64,000 nt of DNA, from the NCBI RefSeq assembly GCF_001424125.1, contig NZ_LMQI01000004.1, positions 186,001 through 250,000 on the forward strand, in the 5' to 3' direction. Within the stretch, counting starts at the first letter, position 1; each line of letters starts with the position of its first letter. This DNA comes from Cellulomonas sp. Leaf395 (GTDB taxonomy: Bacteria; Actinomycetota; Actinomycetes; Actinomycetales; Cellulomonadaceae). The position numbers and the translations under genes were made by a program. Below the pieces are notes generated by a model. The model made no database searches and was not told where the DNA came from. It worked only from the letters and a program-made list of their open reading frames with translations. Shown here piece by piece: positions 25,497 to 33,679 of this stretch.

Positions 25497-27464
25497 TCAG
25501 CCGTGCAGCGGCAGCGTGAGGGTCGCAGGCGCACCCTCGACGAGCCGCACGGGCACACCCCAGTCCTGCGCGTTCAGGTGGCACGCCGGGTACTCGATCG
25601 CGGGGTCGGCGTCGCAGCTGGCCGCGTGTGCGGTGACGTGCAGGACGCCTTCCGGCACGGCCGGGTCGAGGCGGAGCACCCGGTCGAGGGGGACGTCGTC
25701 GCCGGCGCCCTCCAGGAGCAGCCCGGGCGGGGTCGACGAGACCTGCAGCCGGGTGGACGGGCCGTAGCGGTCGTCGTACTTCTGGCCGGCCGCCGGGGTG
25801 AACACGACGTCGAGCCGCACCTCGCCGGGTGACAGCTCCGTCACGGGCCGCCGCGTGCGGTGGGAGCCGGAGTCCAGGATCTGGCCGACGAGCGTCGCGG
25901 GCAGCGCGATCCGCGTGAGGCGGTGGGCCGCGGACTCGACGACGAGCAGGGTCGACCCGCCGTCCAGCACGACGATCCCGCTGGGCTCAGCCAGGCCGGT
26001 GGCCAGGGTGGTGACCTCCCCGGCCCCGCCGGCCCCGCCGTCGCCGTACCGTCGGACGGCACCGTTGTACGTGTCCGCGACGACCACCGAGCCGTCGGGC
26101 AGCGCCGCGACGCCGAGCGGGTGCTGGAGGCGCGCCTCGTCGGCGGGACCGTCACGGTGGCCGAAGTCGAACAGCCCCTCGCCGACGAGGGTGTGCACGG
26201 TCCGCTCCACCGGGTCCACCCGGCGCAGCGCGGAGGTCTCGGAGTCGGCCAGCCAGATCCGGTCGTCGGCCGCGATCGCGAGCCCGGACGGCTGCGCGAA
26301 CCACGCCTCGTGCAGCGGGCCGTCGAGCAGCCCTTCGTTCATGGTGCCGCCGAGCAGCTCGATCGAGCCGTGCGAGTCGTCGAACGACCAGAGCGTGTGG
26401 TTGCCGGCCATCGCGACGACGAACGCCCCGAGCGGCTCCGACCACGCGACGTCCCAGGGGGAGGAGAGCTTGTGCCGACGAGGACCGGGGACGAACGTGC
26501 CGCTGCCCGCCGTCAGGCCCGCGACCGCGTCGCCCGGTTCCCCGACGACTGGGATCGACGCGAGCTCCTCGTCGGCCTCGTCCTCGTCCGACGGCACGAA
26601 GTTGTCCGCCGCGCCCACCATGTACTGCGCGCCGGTCCCCGCCACGGTGGTCACCGCGCCGTCCGCCAGCCGCACCCCGCGCAGCGCGTGGTTCACCGTG
26701 TCCGCGACGAGCACGTCGTACCCGAGCGAGTGCCGCAGATCCTCCGGGACCAGGCACAGGCCGTTCGGCTCACTGAACCGCGCCTCGTCGGGGCCGCCGT
26801 CCGCGAGCCCGCGTTCGCCGGACCCGATGCGCCGGACCAGCGTCTCGCCGTCGGGCTCGAGCTCGGCCAGGCTGTGGTGCCCGGCGTCCGCTACCAGCAG
26901 GTGCCCGTCCGGCAGCACGATCGCCTTGGCGGGGAACCGGAGCGTGCCCTCGCTGGGCGCCGGCGGGACGTACGGTCCGTCGCCGCGGTGCAGGGTGCCC
27001 TTGGCCTCATGCTCGGCGACCAGCTCCCCCACCAGGATCTCGACGTTGCGCTTGTGCCCCTCACCGGCCATCTGCGCGACGACGTAGCCCTCGGGGTCGA
27101 TGACCACGAGCGTCGGCCACGCTCGCGCCGTGTAGGCCGACCACGTGACCAGCTCCGGGTCGTCCAGCACCGGGTGGTGGACCTCGTAGCGCTCGACCGC
27201 CGCGGCCAGCGCCACCGGATCGGCCTCGTGCGCGAACTTCGGGGAGTGCACGCCGACGATCACCAGCACGTCGCGGTGCTGCTCCTCGAGCTCACGCAGC
27301 TCGTCCAGGACGTGCAGGCAGTTGATGCAGCAGAACGTCCAGAAGTCGAGGATGACGATCTTCCCGCGCAGGTCCGCCAGGGTCACCGACCGCCCACCGG
27401 TGTTCAGCCACCCCCGCCCGACGAGCTCGGACGCACGGACCCGGGGCAGTCGACTCTCACGCAC
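25497..27464 (-). CDS. Thioredoxin-like plus NHL-repeat protein (NHLRC2-like)
   Basis: This 655-residue protein has an N-terminal thioredoxin/TlpA-like domain with a CCINC active site (WTFCCINCLHVL) and the cis-Pro region (ARAWPTLVVID). A beta-propeller of NHL blades follows (LPDGHLLVADAGHHSLAEL, SEPNGLCLV, LPDGSVVVADTYNGAVRRY), then a C-terminal beta domain. The order matches NHLRC2 homologues. There is no signal peptide, so it is probably cytoplasmic. The role is not well defined; redox handling is likely. It is convergent with the GGDEF gene, 5 bp apart. Confidence 0.88.
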   Translation of the reverse strand: MRESRLPRVRASELVGRGWLNTGGRSVTLADLRGKIVILDFWTFCCINCLHVLDELRELEEQHRDVLVIVGVHSPKFAHEADPVALAAAVERYEVHHPVLDDPELVTWSAYTARAWPTLVVIDPEGYVVAQMAGEGHKRNVEILVGELVAEHEAKGTLHRGDGPYVPPAPSEGTLRFPAKAIVLPDGHLLVADAGHHSLAELEPDGETLVRRIGSGERGLADGGPDEARFSEPNGLCLVPEDLRHSLGYDVLVADTVNHALRGVRLADGAVTTVAGTGAQYMVGAADNFVPSDEDEADEELASIPVVGEPGDAVAGLTAGSGTFVPGPRRHKLSSPWDVAWSEPLGAFVVAMAGNHTLWSFDDSHGSIELLGGTMNEGLLDGPLHEAWFAQPSGLAIAADDRIWLADSETSALRRVDPVERTVHTLVGEGLFDFGHRDGPADEARLQHPLGVAALPDGSVVVADTYNGAVRRYGDGGAGGAGEVTTLATGLAEPSGIVVLDGGSTLLVVESAAHRLTRIALPATLVGQILDSGSHRTRRPVTELSPGEVRLDVVFTPAAGQKYDDRYGPSTRLQVSSTPPGLLLEGAGDDVPLDRVLRLDPAVPEGVLHVTAHAASCDADPAIEYPACHLNAQDWGVPVRLVEGAPATLTLPLHG

Positions 27465-27522
27465 GGCTCCATTCTGCGCGACCGCGCCGCTCCCCCGCGC
27501 ACGGGTAGCCCGCGACGGAGGC

Positions 27523-28659
27523 TCAGGTGCGGTCGAGGACGTAGATGCGCGGGTGGTGGCCCTTGGCGAACACCTTCGTGGTGGAGCGGACCCGCCAGAG
27601 GGCGTCCGCGTCGCGCAGGCAGCGCTCCATGACCTTGACCTCGTGCGTCAGCACGACGAACCGGGCGCCGGGCGCTGCCGTGTCGTAGGCCGCCTGGAGC
27701 ATGCCGGCATGGACCTCGGCGTTGGTGGCGTGCGAGCCGTGCAGGGTGCCCCACGGCGGGTCGGCCAGGAGCAGGGCCCAGCCGGTGCCGACGGCCTCGA
27801 CGAGCGCGGGGCCGGTGCAGTCCGCGCGCAGGAGTCGCGCGTCGACCGCGGCGGCGCCGAGGTTCTCCGACGAGGCGGTGAGGGCGTCGGCGGACAGGTC
27901 CACCCCGACCGCCTCGGCCGCGGGACCGGCGTCCAGGCGCTCGACCAGGAGCGTCCCGGAGCCGCACATGAGGTTGAGCACCCGGTCCTGCGCACCGACC
28001 CCGCCGAGGCGCACCATCGCCGCGGCGATCGTCGCGTTCGCGGCGCCGGGGAAGTCGGTGACGCGCCACCGCCGTGCGGACAGCGGCCGCGCGCCGACGC
28101 GGACCAGGACGTCCCACCCGGGGTCGCCGGACGCTCCCGGGCGCACCCCGCGACGCACGCGCAGGACCAGCTCACCCTGCGACTCGTCGTACCGCAGGCC
28201 GGTGGCCTCGGCGAGCAGCTCCGCCAGCCGTGCGAACACCGCCGAGTCGCTGCCCGCGGCCTCGAACCGGAACGTCGAGGAGCTGCCGACCTTCAGCGAG
28301 GCGTACATCGCGTCGACGATGCGCTGGAGGTGGTCGCCGCTGGTCAGCGACTTGGGGCGCGGGACGTCGAACCGCAGGACGACGAAGGCGGCGACGGCGG
28401 TCCTCAGGTCGAGGACGGCGGCCAACGGACCCCAGTGGGACACGTCGAGCGCATCCTCGCGGCCGGGTACCGGGGTCGGTGCGCCGTCGAGCATCAGCAC
28501 CTCGGCGGCCTCGTCGGCGAGCACGTCGCCGAGGCCGGGCAGGAAGGTCAGCTCGAGACTCGTCGACCGCCGGACGGGGGGACGCGTCCGGGGTCGCCGC
28601 CCGACGGGGTGGCTGCCGTGATGAGCGGGAGGTGTACCGCCGCGTGCGCGCTTCGCCAC
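27523..28659 (-). CDS. THUMP-like domain RNA methyltransferase
   Basis: The GTG at 28659 lies 4 bp after the TetR stop and gives 378 residues. The C-terminal SAM-binding fold has NLMCGSGTLLVE (motif I), AVGVDLSADAL and the N6/N2-methylation motif ADPPWG. The N-terminal region (TFLPGLGDVLADEAAEVL, FRFEAAGSDSAVF) resembles the THUMP-containing TrmN/RlmL group. It probably methylates a tRNA or rRNA guanosine or adenosine. A longer reading to 28773 overlaps TetR and is not supported. It is probably co-transcribed with the TetR gene. Confidence 0.83.
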   Translation of the reverse strand: MAKRARGGTPPAHHGSHPVGRRPRTRPPVRRSTSLELTFLPGLGDVLADEAAEVLMLDGAPTPVPGREDALDVSHWGPLAAVLDLRTAVAAFVVLRFDVPRPKSLTSGDHLQRIVDAMYASLKVGSSSTFRFEAAGSDSAVFARLAELLAEATGLRYDESQGELVLRVRRGVRPGASGDPGWDVLVRVGARPLSARRWRVTDFPGAANATIAAAMVRLGGVGAQDRVLNLMCGSGTLLVERLDAGPAAEAVGVDLSADALTASSENLGAAAVDARLLRADCTGPALVEAVGTGWALLLADPPWGTLHGSHATNAEVHAGMLQAAYDTAAPGARFVVLTHEVKVMERCLRDADALWRVRSTTKVFAKGHHPRIYVLDRT

Positions 28660-28663
28660 CGGG

Positions 28664-29278
28664 TCAGGCCGGCACGGGAGCGGGCACCGGCGCGGCGCCG
28701 ACGGCGCGGAGCACGAACGCCTCGGTCTGCTCGATCGCGCGCTCGCGCTCGGGCCCCTCCGCGGGGACGCCACGACCGGACAGGCACGCGTTGACGAGCG
28801 GGACGGTGACGTCCAGGTCCTGCGGGGGGAACGCGCCGGACTCGATGCCCGCGGCGAGGATCCGGCGCAGGATCTGCTCGACCACCATGACGTGCTCGCG
28901 GACGCGCTGCTGGGTCCCGCGCGAGAGGACCGACCGCAGCTCCGGCCCGGGGGCCAGGTGGTACACCCTCGTCAGCGCGGCCTGCTGGCGGACGTACGTC
29001 TGGAGCTGCTCGGTCGGGTCCTCGATGTCGTCCAGCGCACGCTGCAAGGTGGCCGCGTACTGCTCGGTCTCGTGCGTGATGAACCCGAGCAGGAGGGACT
29101 CCTTGTCGGGGAAGTGGTTGTAGACGGCCGTGCGTCCGACGCCGGCGGCGGACGCGATCTCGGCGAGCGTGATGGCGTCGAACCCCTGGTCGGCCATGAG
29201 CGCCGAGAGCGCCGCGAAGAGCTTCTGGCGCGTCTGCTCGCGGTGCTCGTGCAGGGACCCGCCGATGATCTTGGGCAT
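28664..29278 (-). CDS. TetR-family transcriptional regulator
   Basis: This 204-residue protein has the N-terminal TetR helix-turn-helix (ITLAEIASAAGVGRTAVYNHF, with FPDKESLL following) and a C-terminal ligand and dimerisation region (VREHVMVVEQILRRILAAGIESG). A spaced inverted repeat GTGACA-N13-TGTCAC starts 1 bp upstream of its start codon, consistent with autorepression. The downstream methyltransferase is likely co-transcribed. No efflux pump is adjacent, so its wider target is unknown. Confidence 0.9.
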   Translation of the reverse strand: MPKIIGGSLHEHREQTRQKLFAALSALMADQGFDAITLAEIASAAGVGRTAVYNHFPDKESLLLGFITHETEQYAATLQRALDDIEDPTEQLQTYVRQQAALTRVYHLAPGPELRSVLSRGTQQRVREHVMVVEQILRRILAAGIESGAFPPQDLDVTVPLVNACLSGRGVPAEGPERERAIEQTEAFVLRAVGAAPVPAPVPA

Positions 29279-29279
29279 C

Positions 29280-29304
29280 GTGACATGATCGCACGTTCTG
29301 TCAC
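29280..29304. promoter_or_regulatory. Probable TetR operator
   Basis: GTGACA (29280-29285) and TGTCAC (29299-29304) form a spaced inverted repeat with 13 bp between arms. It lies directly before the TetR start codon and 190 bp before the divergent GAF regulator. Location and symmetry suggest autoregulation. Confidence 0.5.
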
Positions 29305-29494
29305 CAAATGGGTACGGGGCCTCGGCCGACGGGCGATGAACCGATCAAGACGCCCGTTCCGCGGGATCACCCGGCAGAATGCCCGTATTGTGCTCGACTC
29401 CGCGGTCCGGGTTCGTACACTCGGAACCGCGCGGGGGCCGGGCGGTCTTCGCGCGAGCGTGTGCGTTCTCGACGAGAGGTCGGGAGGAGTCGAG

Positions 29495-30760
29495 ATGCCG
29501 GAGACGGTGGACACCGCCCGTGTGCGCGCTGCCCACGAGCGCTTCGTCGCCACGGGCCAGGTCTCCAGCCGCACGGTCCGCACGGTCGTCGCCGACTCGT
29601 GGCGGCGCAGCAAGCGCAGCGGCGTCGACCCCGAGGTCCAGAACGCGCCCGTTGACATGGGCGGCAACGACCTCACCGGCTACCGCAGCTCGCTCGCGCT
29701 CGCGGCCGCCATGCCGGTGGTCCGGGACCTGCTCGTCGCCCCCGGCTCGGACGCCGGCTGGGTCACCGCGCTGACCGACGACGTCGGCCGGATGCTGTGG
29801 GTCGAGGGGGACCAGGCGCTCCGTCGCCAGGTCGAGGGCGTCGGCTTCGTGGAGGGCGGGGTGTGGCGCGAGGACTCCGCCGGCACCAACGCGCTGGGCA
29901 CCGCACTGGCCACCGACCAGCCGGTCCAGGTGGTGGAGTCCGAGCACTACGCGCGCAAGGTCCATCCGTGGAACTGCGCGGCCGTCCCCATCCATGCCGC
30001 GAGCGGGCAGGTCCTCGGCGTCCTCGATGTCACCGGCGGCCGGATGGTGGCGTCCGCTCTCGTCATGGCCCTGATCCGCGCCACCGTCGCGGCCGTCGAG
30101 GCGGAGCTCGCCCGCGCCGCTCCGCCCCCTCGCACCGAGAAGCACCCGGTCATCGTGCTCAGCGGCACGTCGACCGCGCGGCTGCGGGTGCTCGGCACGC
30201 CGACGGTGCACATCAACGGGATCGACGTCCGGCTGAGCCTGCGGCACGCCGAGCTCCTCCTGCTCCTCGCACGCCATCCCGCCGGGCTGAGTGCCGACGA
30301 GCTCGCCGTGCTGCTCAGCGAGCAGGAGCTCTCGGACGTCACCGTGCGTGCCGAGGTCTCGCGCCTGCGCCGGCTCGTCGGACCCCTTCTCAGCGAGTCC
30401 CGCCCGTATCGGTTGACGGCGCCGCTGCGCATCGACGTCGACATGGTGCACGCGCTGCTCGACACCGGAGACGTCGACGCCGCCCTCACCGCCTACCCCG
30501 GACCCGTCCTCGCCCGGTCCGTGGCGCCGGGGGTCGAGCGCATCCGCGACGACCTCGCCGCGGACGTGCGCGCGGCCGTGCTCGCCAGTCCGCTGCCCGG
30601 TGTGGTGAGCCGCTGGCTCGCCTCGGACGCGGGCGCGGACGACTGGCAGGCCTGGGAGCGGCTGGTCTGGCTGGCGCCCAAGGGGTCCCCGGTCCACGTG
30701 CGTGCCGTGAGCCGCCTGGACCTGCTGGGACAGCGCCTCGGCGCGCCCCGGCACGCCTGA
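29495..30760 (+). CDS. GAF-domain transcriptional regulator
   Basis: The ATG at 29495 has GGGAGGAG 6 bp upstream and gives 421 residues. The N-terminus (TVVADSWRRSKRSGVDPE) and the GAF domain (WREDSAGTNALGTALATDQPVQV, HYARKVHPWNCAAVPIH) are those of AcoR-like regulators, but there is no sigma-54 AAA+ domain. The C-terminal half contains a winged-helix-like segment (LRVLGTPTVHINGIDV, HAELLLLLARHP, VTVRAEVSRLRRLVG) resembling SARP/OmpR-type DNA-binding regions. Direct TGCAACGT repeats and a short gene follow immediately, a plausible target. Confidence 0.82.
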   Translation: MPETVDTARVRAAHERFVATGQVSSRTVRTVVADSWRRSKRSGVDPEVQNAPVDMGGNDLTGYRSSLALAAAMPVVRDLLVAPGSDAGWVTALTDDVGRMLWVEGDQALRRQVEGVGFVEGGVWREDSAGTNALGTALATDQPVQVVESEHYARKVHPWNCAAVPIHAASGQVLGVLDVTGGRMVASALVMALIRATVAAVEAELARAAPPPRTEKHPVIVLSGTSTARLRVLGTPTVHINGIDVRLSLRHAELLLLLARHPAGLSADELAVLLSEQELSDVTVRAEVSRLRRLVGPLLSESRPYRLTAPLRIDVDMVHALLDTGDVDAALTAYPGPVLARSVAPGVERIRDDLAADVRAAVLASPLPGVVSRWLASDAGADDWQAWERLVWLAPKGSPVHVRAVSRLDLLGQRLGAPRHA

Positions 30761-30787
30761 GGACCCCGTCCCGATCCGACGCTCGCC

Positions 30788-30836
30788 TGCAACGTTCCTG
30801 CAACGTGCTGCGCCCTAGGTTCCTCGCGTAGCGAGG
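30788..30836 (+). promoter_or_regulatory. Promoter region with direct TGCAACGT repeats
   Basis: TGCAACGT occurs at 30788-30795 and 30799-30806, 11 bp apart and on the same face of the helix. A possible -10 box TAGGTT follows at 30816-30821, then CCTCGC/GCGAGG arms (30822-30836) with a 3-nt loop. The transcript would carry a ~110-nt leader before the short gene at 30942. The upstream GAF regulator is the natural candidate binder. Confidence 0.5.
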
Positions 30837-30941
30837 CGACCCGTGCTGGTCGACGGGCAGACGAGCGGCGGCTGGGCGAGGATCGGAGGGGAACTTCGCC
30901 CGGCCGCGGCGCTCAGTGCAGGGAAAGACCAGGGGGGCACG

Positions 30942-31124
30942 ATGATCATCGACGCGGGAGAGCCCGGACGGGACGCCCGTTCCGGTGCGCGCGACGACGG
31001 GTGGATCGCCGGGGAGTTCGTCGCACCCGCCGCAGGCTGGATCGACGAGTCCCTCTACCGGCAGGCTGACGCTCCGGGCGCGACGTGGCTCATGACCTAC
31101 TCGGGGTCCGAGGCGGACCACTAA
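30942..31124 (+). CDS. 60-aa protein downstream of GAF regulator
   Basis: The ATG at 30942 follows AGGGGGG. The 60-residue product starts MIIDAGEPGRDARSG and ends WLMTYSGSEADH; it is acidic, rich in Gly, Asp and Ala, with three Trp. Third codon positions are mostly G or C, supporting coding. It has no signal peptide and no metal motif. It has its own promoter-like region with direct repeats and a long leader, and is the only gene between the GAF regulator and the DinB gene. I do not recognise it; a small effector or modified peptide precursor are both open. Confidence 0.55.
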   Translation: MIIDAGEPGRDARSGARDDGWIAGEFVAPAAGWIDESLYRQADAPGATWLMTYSGSEADH

Positions 31125-31134
31125 CCTGCGGTCC

Positions 31135-31662
31135 ATGACGAACGACGAGATCCAGCCCGACACCAAGGACTGGACGTGGGTCCTTCATCAGCGCTGCCCC
31201 GAGTGCGCCTTCACGGCCACCGACGTCGACGGCCCCGCCATCGCCGGTACGGTGCGGGACCTGACCCCGCGGTGGGTGTCCGCGCTGCACCGCGTCGACG
31301 CCCGCGACCGTCCGGACCCGACCACGTGGTCGACGCTCGAGTACGGGGCCCACGTGCGCGACGTGATGCGGATCTTCGGTGCCCGTCTCGAGCTGCTGCT
31401 GACGCAGGACGACCCGCAGTTCGAGAACTGGGACCAGGACGCGACGGCGCTCGCGGACCGGTACGACCTGCAGGACCCGCAGGTGGTGGCGGTCGAGCTC
31501 GCGGAGGCGGCGGACAGCACCGCCGCCCTGTTCGACTCGGTGGGCGACGACCAGTGGAACCGGTCGGGCCGGCGGTCGAACGGGTCGGAGTTCACGGTGC
31601 TGACGCTGGGGCAGTACTTCCTGCACGACGTGGTCCACCACTTGCACGACGTGCGCGCCTGA
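31135..31662 (+). CDS. DinB-family protein
   Basis: This 175-residue protein has the DinB four-helix fold with its likely metal-binding histidines in YGAHVRDV and the C-terminal HDVVHHLHDV. DinB-like proteins bind a divalent metal, and some are thiol-dependent (mycothiol or bacillithiol) transferases or hydrolases. It starts 10 bp after the 60-residue gene and may share its transcript. It is unlike the second DinB-type protein at 54736 in detail. Confidence 0.8.
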   Translation: MTNDEIQPDTKDWTWVLHQRCPECAFTATDVDGPAIAGTVRDLTPRWVSALHRVDARDRPDPTTWSTLEYGAHVRDVMRIFGARLELLLTQDDPQFENWDQDATALADRYDLQDPQVVAVELAEAADSTAALFDSVGDDQWNRSGRRSNGSEFTVLTLGQYFLHDVVHHLHDVRA

Positions 31663-31686
31663 GTGCGGGCATGAGTCTCCCGGGCA

Positions 31687-31740
31687 CTGTCCACAGGCTG
31701 TGTCCACAGCCGTGTGCAACACCGTCGAACCTGTGGACAA
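31687..31740. other. Cluster of three DnaA-box-like sequences
   Basis: CTGTCCACA (31687-31695) and GTGTCCACA (31700-31708) lie 13 bp apart on the + strand. A perfect TTGTCCACA lies on the - strand at 31732-31740. TTGTCCACA is the favoured DnaA box of high-GC actinobacteria. No dnaA, dnaN or AT-rich tract is nearby, so this is not oriC. A titration or regulatory cluster is possible. Confidence 0.5.
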
Positions 31741-31820
31741 GTCGCTGACCACTGCGGACCTCCCGTGAGCGCCACGGAACTTCACCTGCTCGAATCACAA
31801 CCTGTGTACGGTCCTCCGGC

Positions 31821-32747
31821 ATGAGCCTGCCGCTGGTCGACCTCCCCGGGGAGCTGGACGGTCGGAACGTCCTCGTGGTCCCCCACGGCACCGACGTCGT
31901 CGCCCTGGCCACCGCGTGGTTCCCTGACGCCGCCTGGACGCGCGAGCCGGTGAGCGCCGCCGAGGCGGCGAAGGTCCGCCCGATGACCGGCGCGCGCTTC
32001 CGGGGCATCTCCTCGGTCGCCGCGGAGCCCTCGCCTGGCCTCCTGCGGCTCGACGGTGCCGCCTCGCTCGACGGTCCGACTCGGGCGGGCCGGTCCGTAG
32101 CCCAGTCCGCGGGTCTCGTCGTGCCGGAGGTCGACCTGTACGCGGTGGTTCCCGCCGACCCGCGTGCGTCCCTCGACCTTGTGCACGGCTGGATGACCGC
32201 GGCCGCGCGCCGGGCCGCCGGCAGCATCGTCCCCGCCGACCGGGCGAACGCCGTGGTGCCCGACCCGGGTGCCGCGGTGGACCTGACCCTCTGGTCGCCC
32301 ACGCCGCTGTCCGCCCAGGACGCGCTGCCGCTGGTGCGGCCGGCGATGACCGGGGCGCGCGTCGGGCCGACCGACGTCCCGCAGCCGCAGCAGTCCGACG
32401 GGACCCCCGGTCCGCCGACGTTCTCCGTGACGGCGACGTTCGAGTACGACGGGTCGATCTCCGTGCGGACCGGCCGCTCGACCGAGGTGCCGGTCGCGCT
32501 GTCACGGCTGGACGCGCGGGAGTTCGGCCCCTGGTCGTACCACGTGAGCTGGCACCCGCCGGAGCCCGAGGAGCTGCGGGTCGAGCGCCCCTCGCAGCTG
32601 CACCTCATCGCGCGCTCGCGGGTGGAGCCGTCGGTCGCGCGCGTCGCCGCCGCCCTGTGGCGGGCGGTCGGCGGGACCGTCGTGGACAGCGGCGGGTTCA
32701 TCGTCCCGCCCGGCGAGCTCCAGGACCGGGCGACGGCTGGGCGTTAG
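31821..32747 (+). CDS. Hypothetical protein, paralogue of the gene at 51796
   Basis: This 308-residue soluble protein has no signal or membrane segments. Its C-terminal part (YHVSWHPPEPEELRVERPS, LIARSRVEPSVARVAAALW, VGGTVVDSGGFIVPP) matches by eye the end of the 380-residue protein at 51796 (YRVHWEPPFIEELESERPS, VARSRAAPLVQAVARVV, IGGEIADEADFLVDP). The middle also matches (ANAVVPDPGAAVDLTLWSP with GVVLTPDVDSAIDLTVLSD). They are therefore paralogues of an unrecognised family. This copy stands alone, convergent with the transglutaminase gene. Confidence 0.72.
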   Translation: MSLPLVDLPGELDGRNVLVVPHGTDVVALATAWFPDAAWTREPVSAAEAAKVRPMTGARFRGISSVAAEPSPGLLRLDGAASLDGPTRAGRSVAQSAGLVVPEVDLYAVVPADPRASLDLVHGWMTAAARRAAGSIVPADRANAVVPDPGAAVDLTLWSPTPLSAQDALPLVRPAMTGARVGPTDVPQPQQSDGTPGPPTFSVTATFEYDGSISVRTGRSTEVPVALSRLDAREFGPWSYHVSWHPPEPEELRVERPSQLHLIARSRVEPSVARVAAALWRAVGGTVVDSGGFIVPPGELQDRATAGR

Positions 32748-32764
32748 CCGCCCGGCCCGGACGG

Positions 32765-33679
32765 CTACGCGAACGGCTCGCTGCCGCTGGGCACCAGGTC
32801 CACCGACACCGTGAGCCGCGAGCCGGAGCCCTCCGTGAAGATGACCCCGCGCAGCGGTGGGACGTCGTCGTAGTCACGGCCCCAGCCGAGCAGCACGTAC
32901 CGGTCGTCGACCAGCTGGTCGTTGGTCGGGTCGACCTCCACCCAGCCGGCGCCGGGCACCCACGCGGACACCCACGCGTGCGAGGCGTCGGCTCCCCGGA
33001 GCTTCTCGCGGCCGGCGGGGGGACGGGTCTCGATGTAGCCGCTGGAGTACCGCGCGGGCAGCCCGTGCAGGCGCAGCGCCGCGATCATCAGGTGCGCGAA
33101 GTCCTGGCAGACGCCCGCCTTCTGCGCGAGCAGCTGGGCCTGCGTGGTGTGCACCGTGGTGGAGCCCGACCGGTAGGCCAGCTCGGTGCGGATCCGGTGC
33201 GCCAGCTCGACGAGCACCTCGACGAGGGGCCGGTCGTCCTCGAACGTCGGGGCGGCCCACTCGCGGACCTCGTCGGCGAACGTCACGTGCGGCGAGGGCA
33301 GCAGCGCCTCGCGCAGGTCCACGATGCTCGGGTCCAGCCGGCCGATCTCCCCGGCGGCGACGCGGCGCTCGACCTCGTGCCACCCGATGGTGGGCAGTGC
33401 GGCCGGGTCGGGGGCGTGCCGGGTGACCTCGATGGTGGACCGCGAGGTGACCACGAGCCTCGTGTGGGGAGTCGTGACCCCGAAGTACGTGGTGCGGTTG
33501 CCGAAGTAGTCGACCCACTGGTTGGTGTCCGCAGGTGGGGGCTCGATCTCCACCGACGTCGACAGGCACGTCTGCCCGGGCACGTCGCGCGGGGTCATCG
33601 TCGTGCGGCCGTACGAGTCCGTCACGGTGTGGGCGTACGTGTAGGTGGTGCGGTGGACCAGGTCGTAGGTGCGGCTCAC
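32765..33679 (-). CDS. Transglutaminase-like cysteine protease family protein
   Basis: This 304-residue protein starts with a beta-rich bacterial transglutaminase N-domain (YDLVHRTTYTYAHTVTDSYGR). The papain-like core follows with the catalytic Cys in GVCQDFAHL, His in ASHAWVSAW and Asp in DPTND. It is coupled by ATGA to the ATP-grasp/alpha-E gene. In many bacteria these three modules occur together and have been proposed to make and cut peptide tags or modify glutamine side chains; the actual substrate is unknown. Confidence 0.9.
   Translation of the reverse strand: MSRTYDLVHRTTYTYAHTVTDSYGRTTMTPRDVPGQTCLSTSVEIEPPPADTNQWVDYFGNRTTYFGVTTPHTRLVVTSRSTIEVTRHAPDPAALPTIGWHEVERRVAAGEIGRLDPSIVDLREALLPSPHVTFADEVREWAAPTFEDDRPLVEVLVELAHRIRTELAYRSGSTTVHTTQAQLLAQKAGVCQDFAHLMIAALRLHGLPARYSSGYIETRPPAGREKLRGADASHAWVSAWVPGAGWVEVDPTNDQLVDDRYVLLGWGRDYDDVPPLRGVIFTEGSGSRLTVSVDLVPSGSEPFA

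Noticed and set aside
31687..31740. DnaA-box cluster as the replication origin
   Set aside because: Only three boxes, no AT-rich unwinding tract and no dnaA/dnaN genes nearby; more likely a titration or regulatory cluster.
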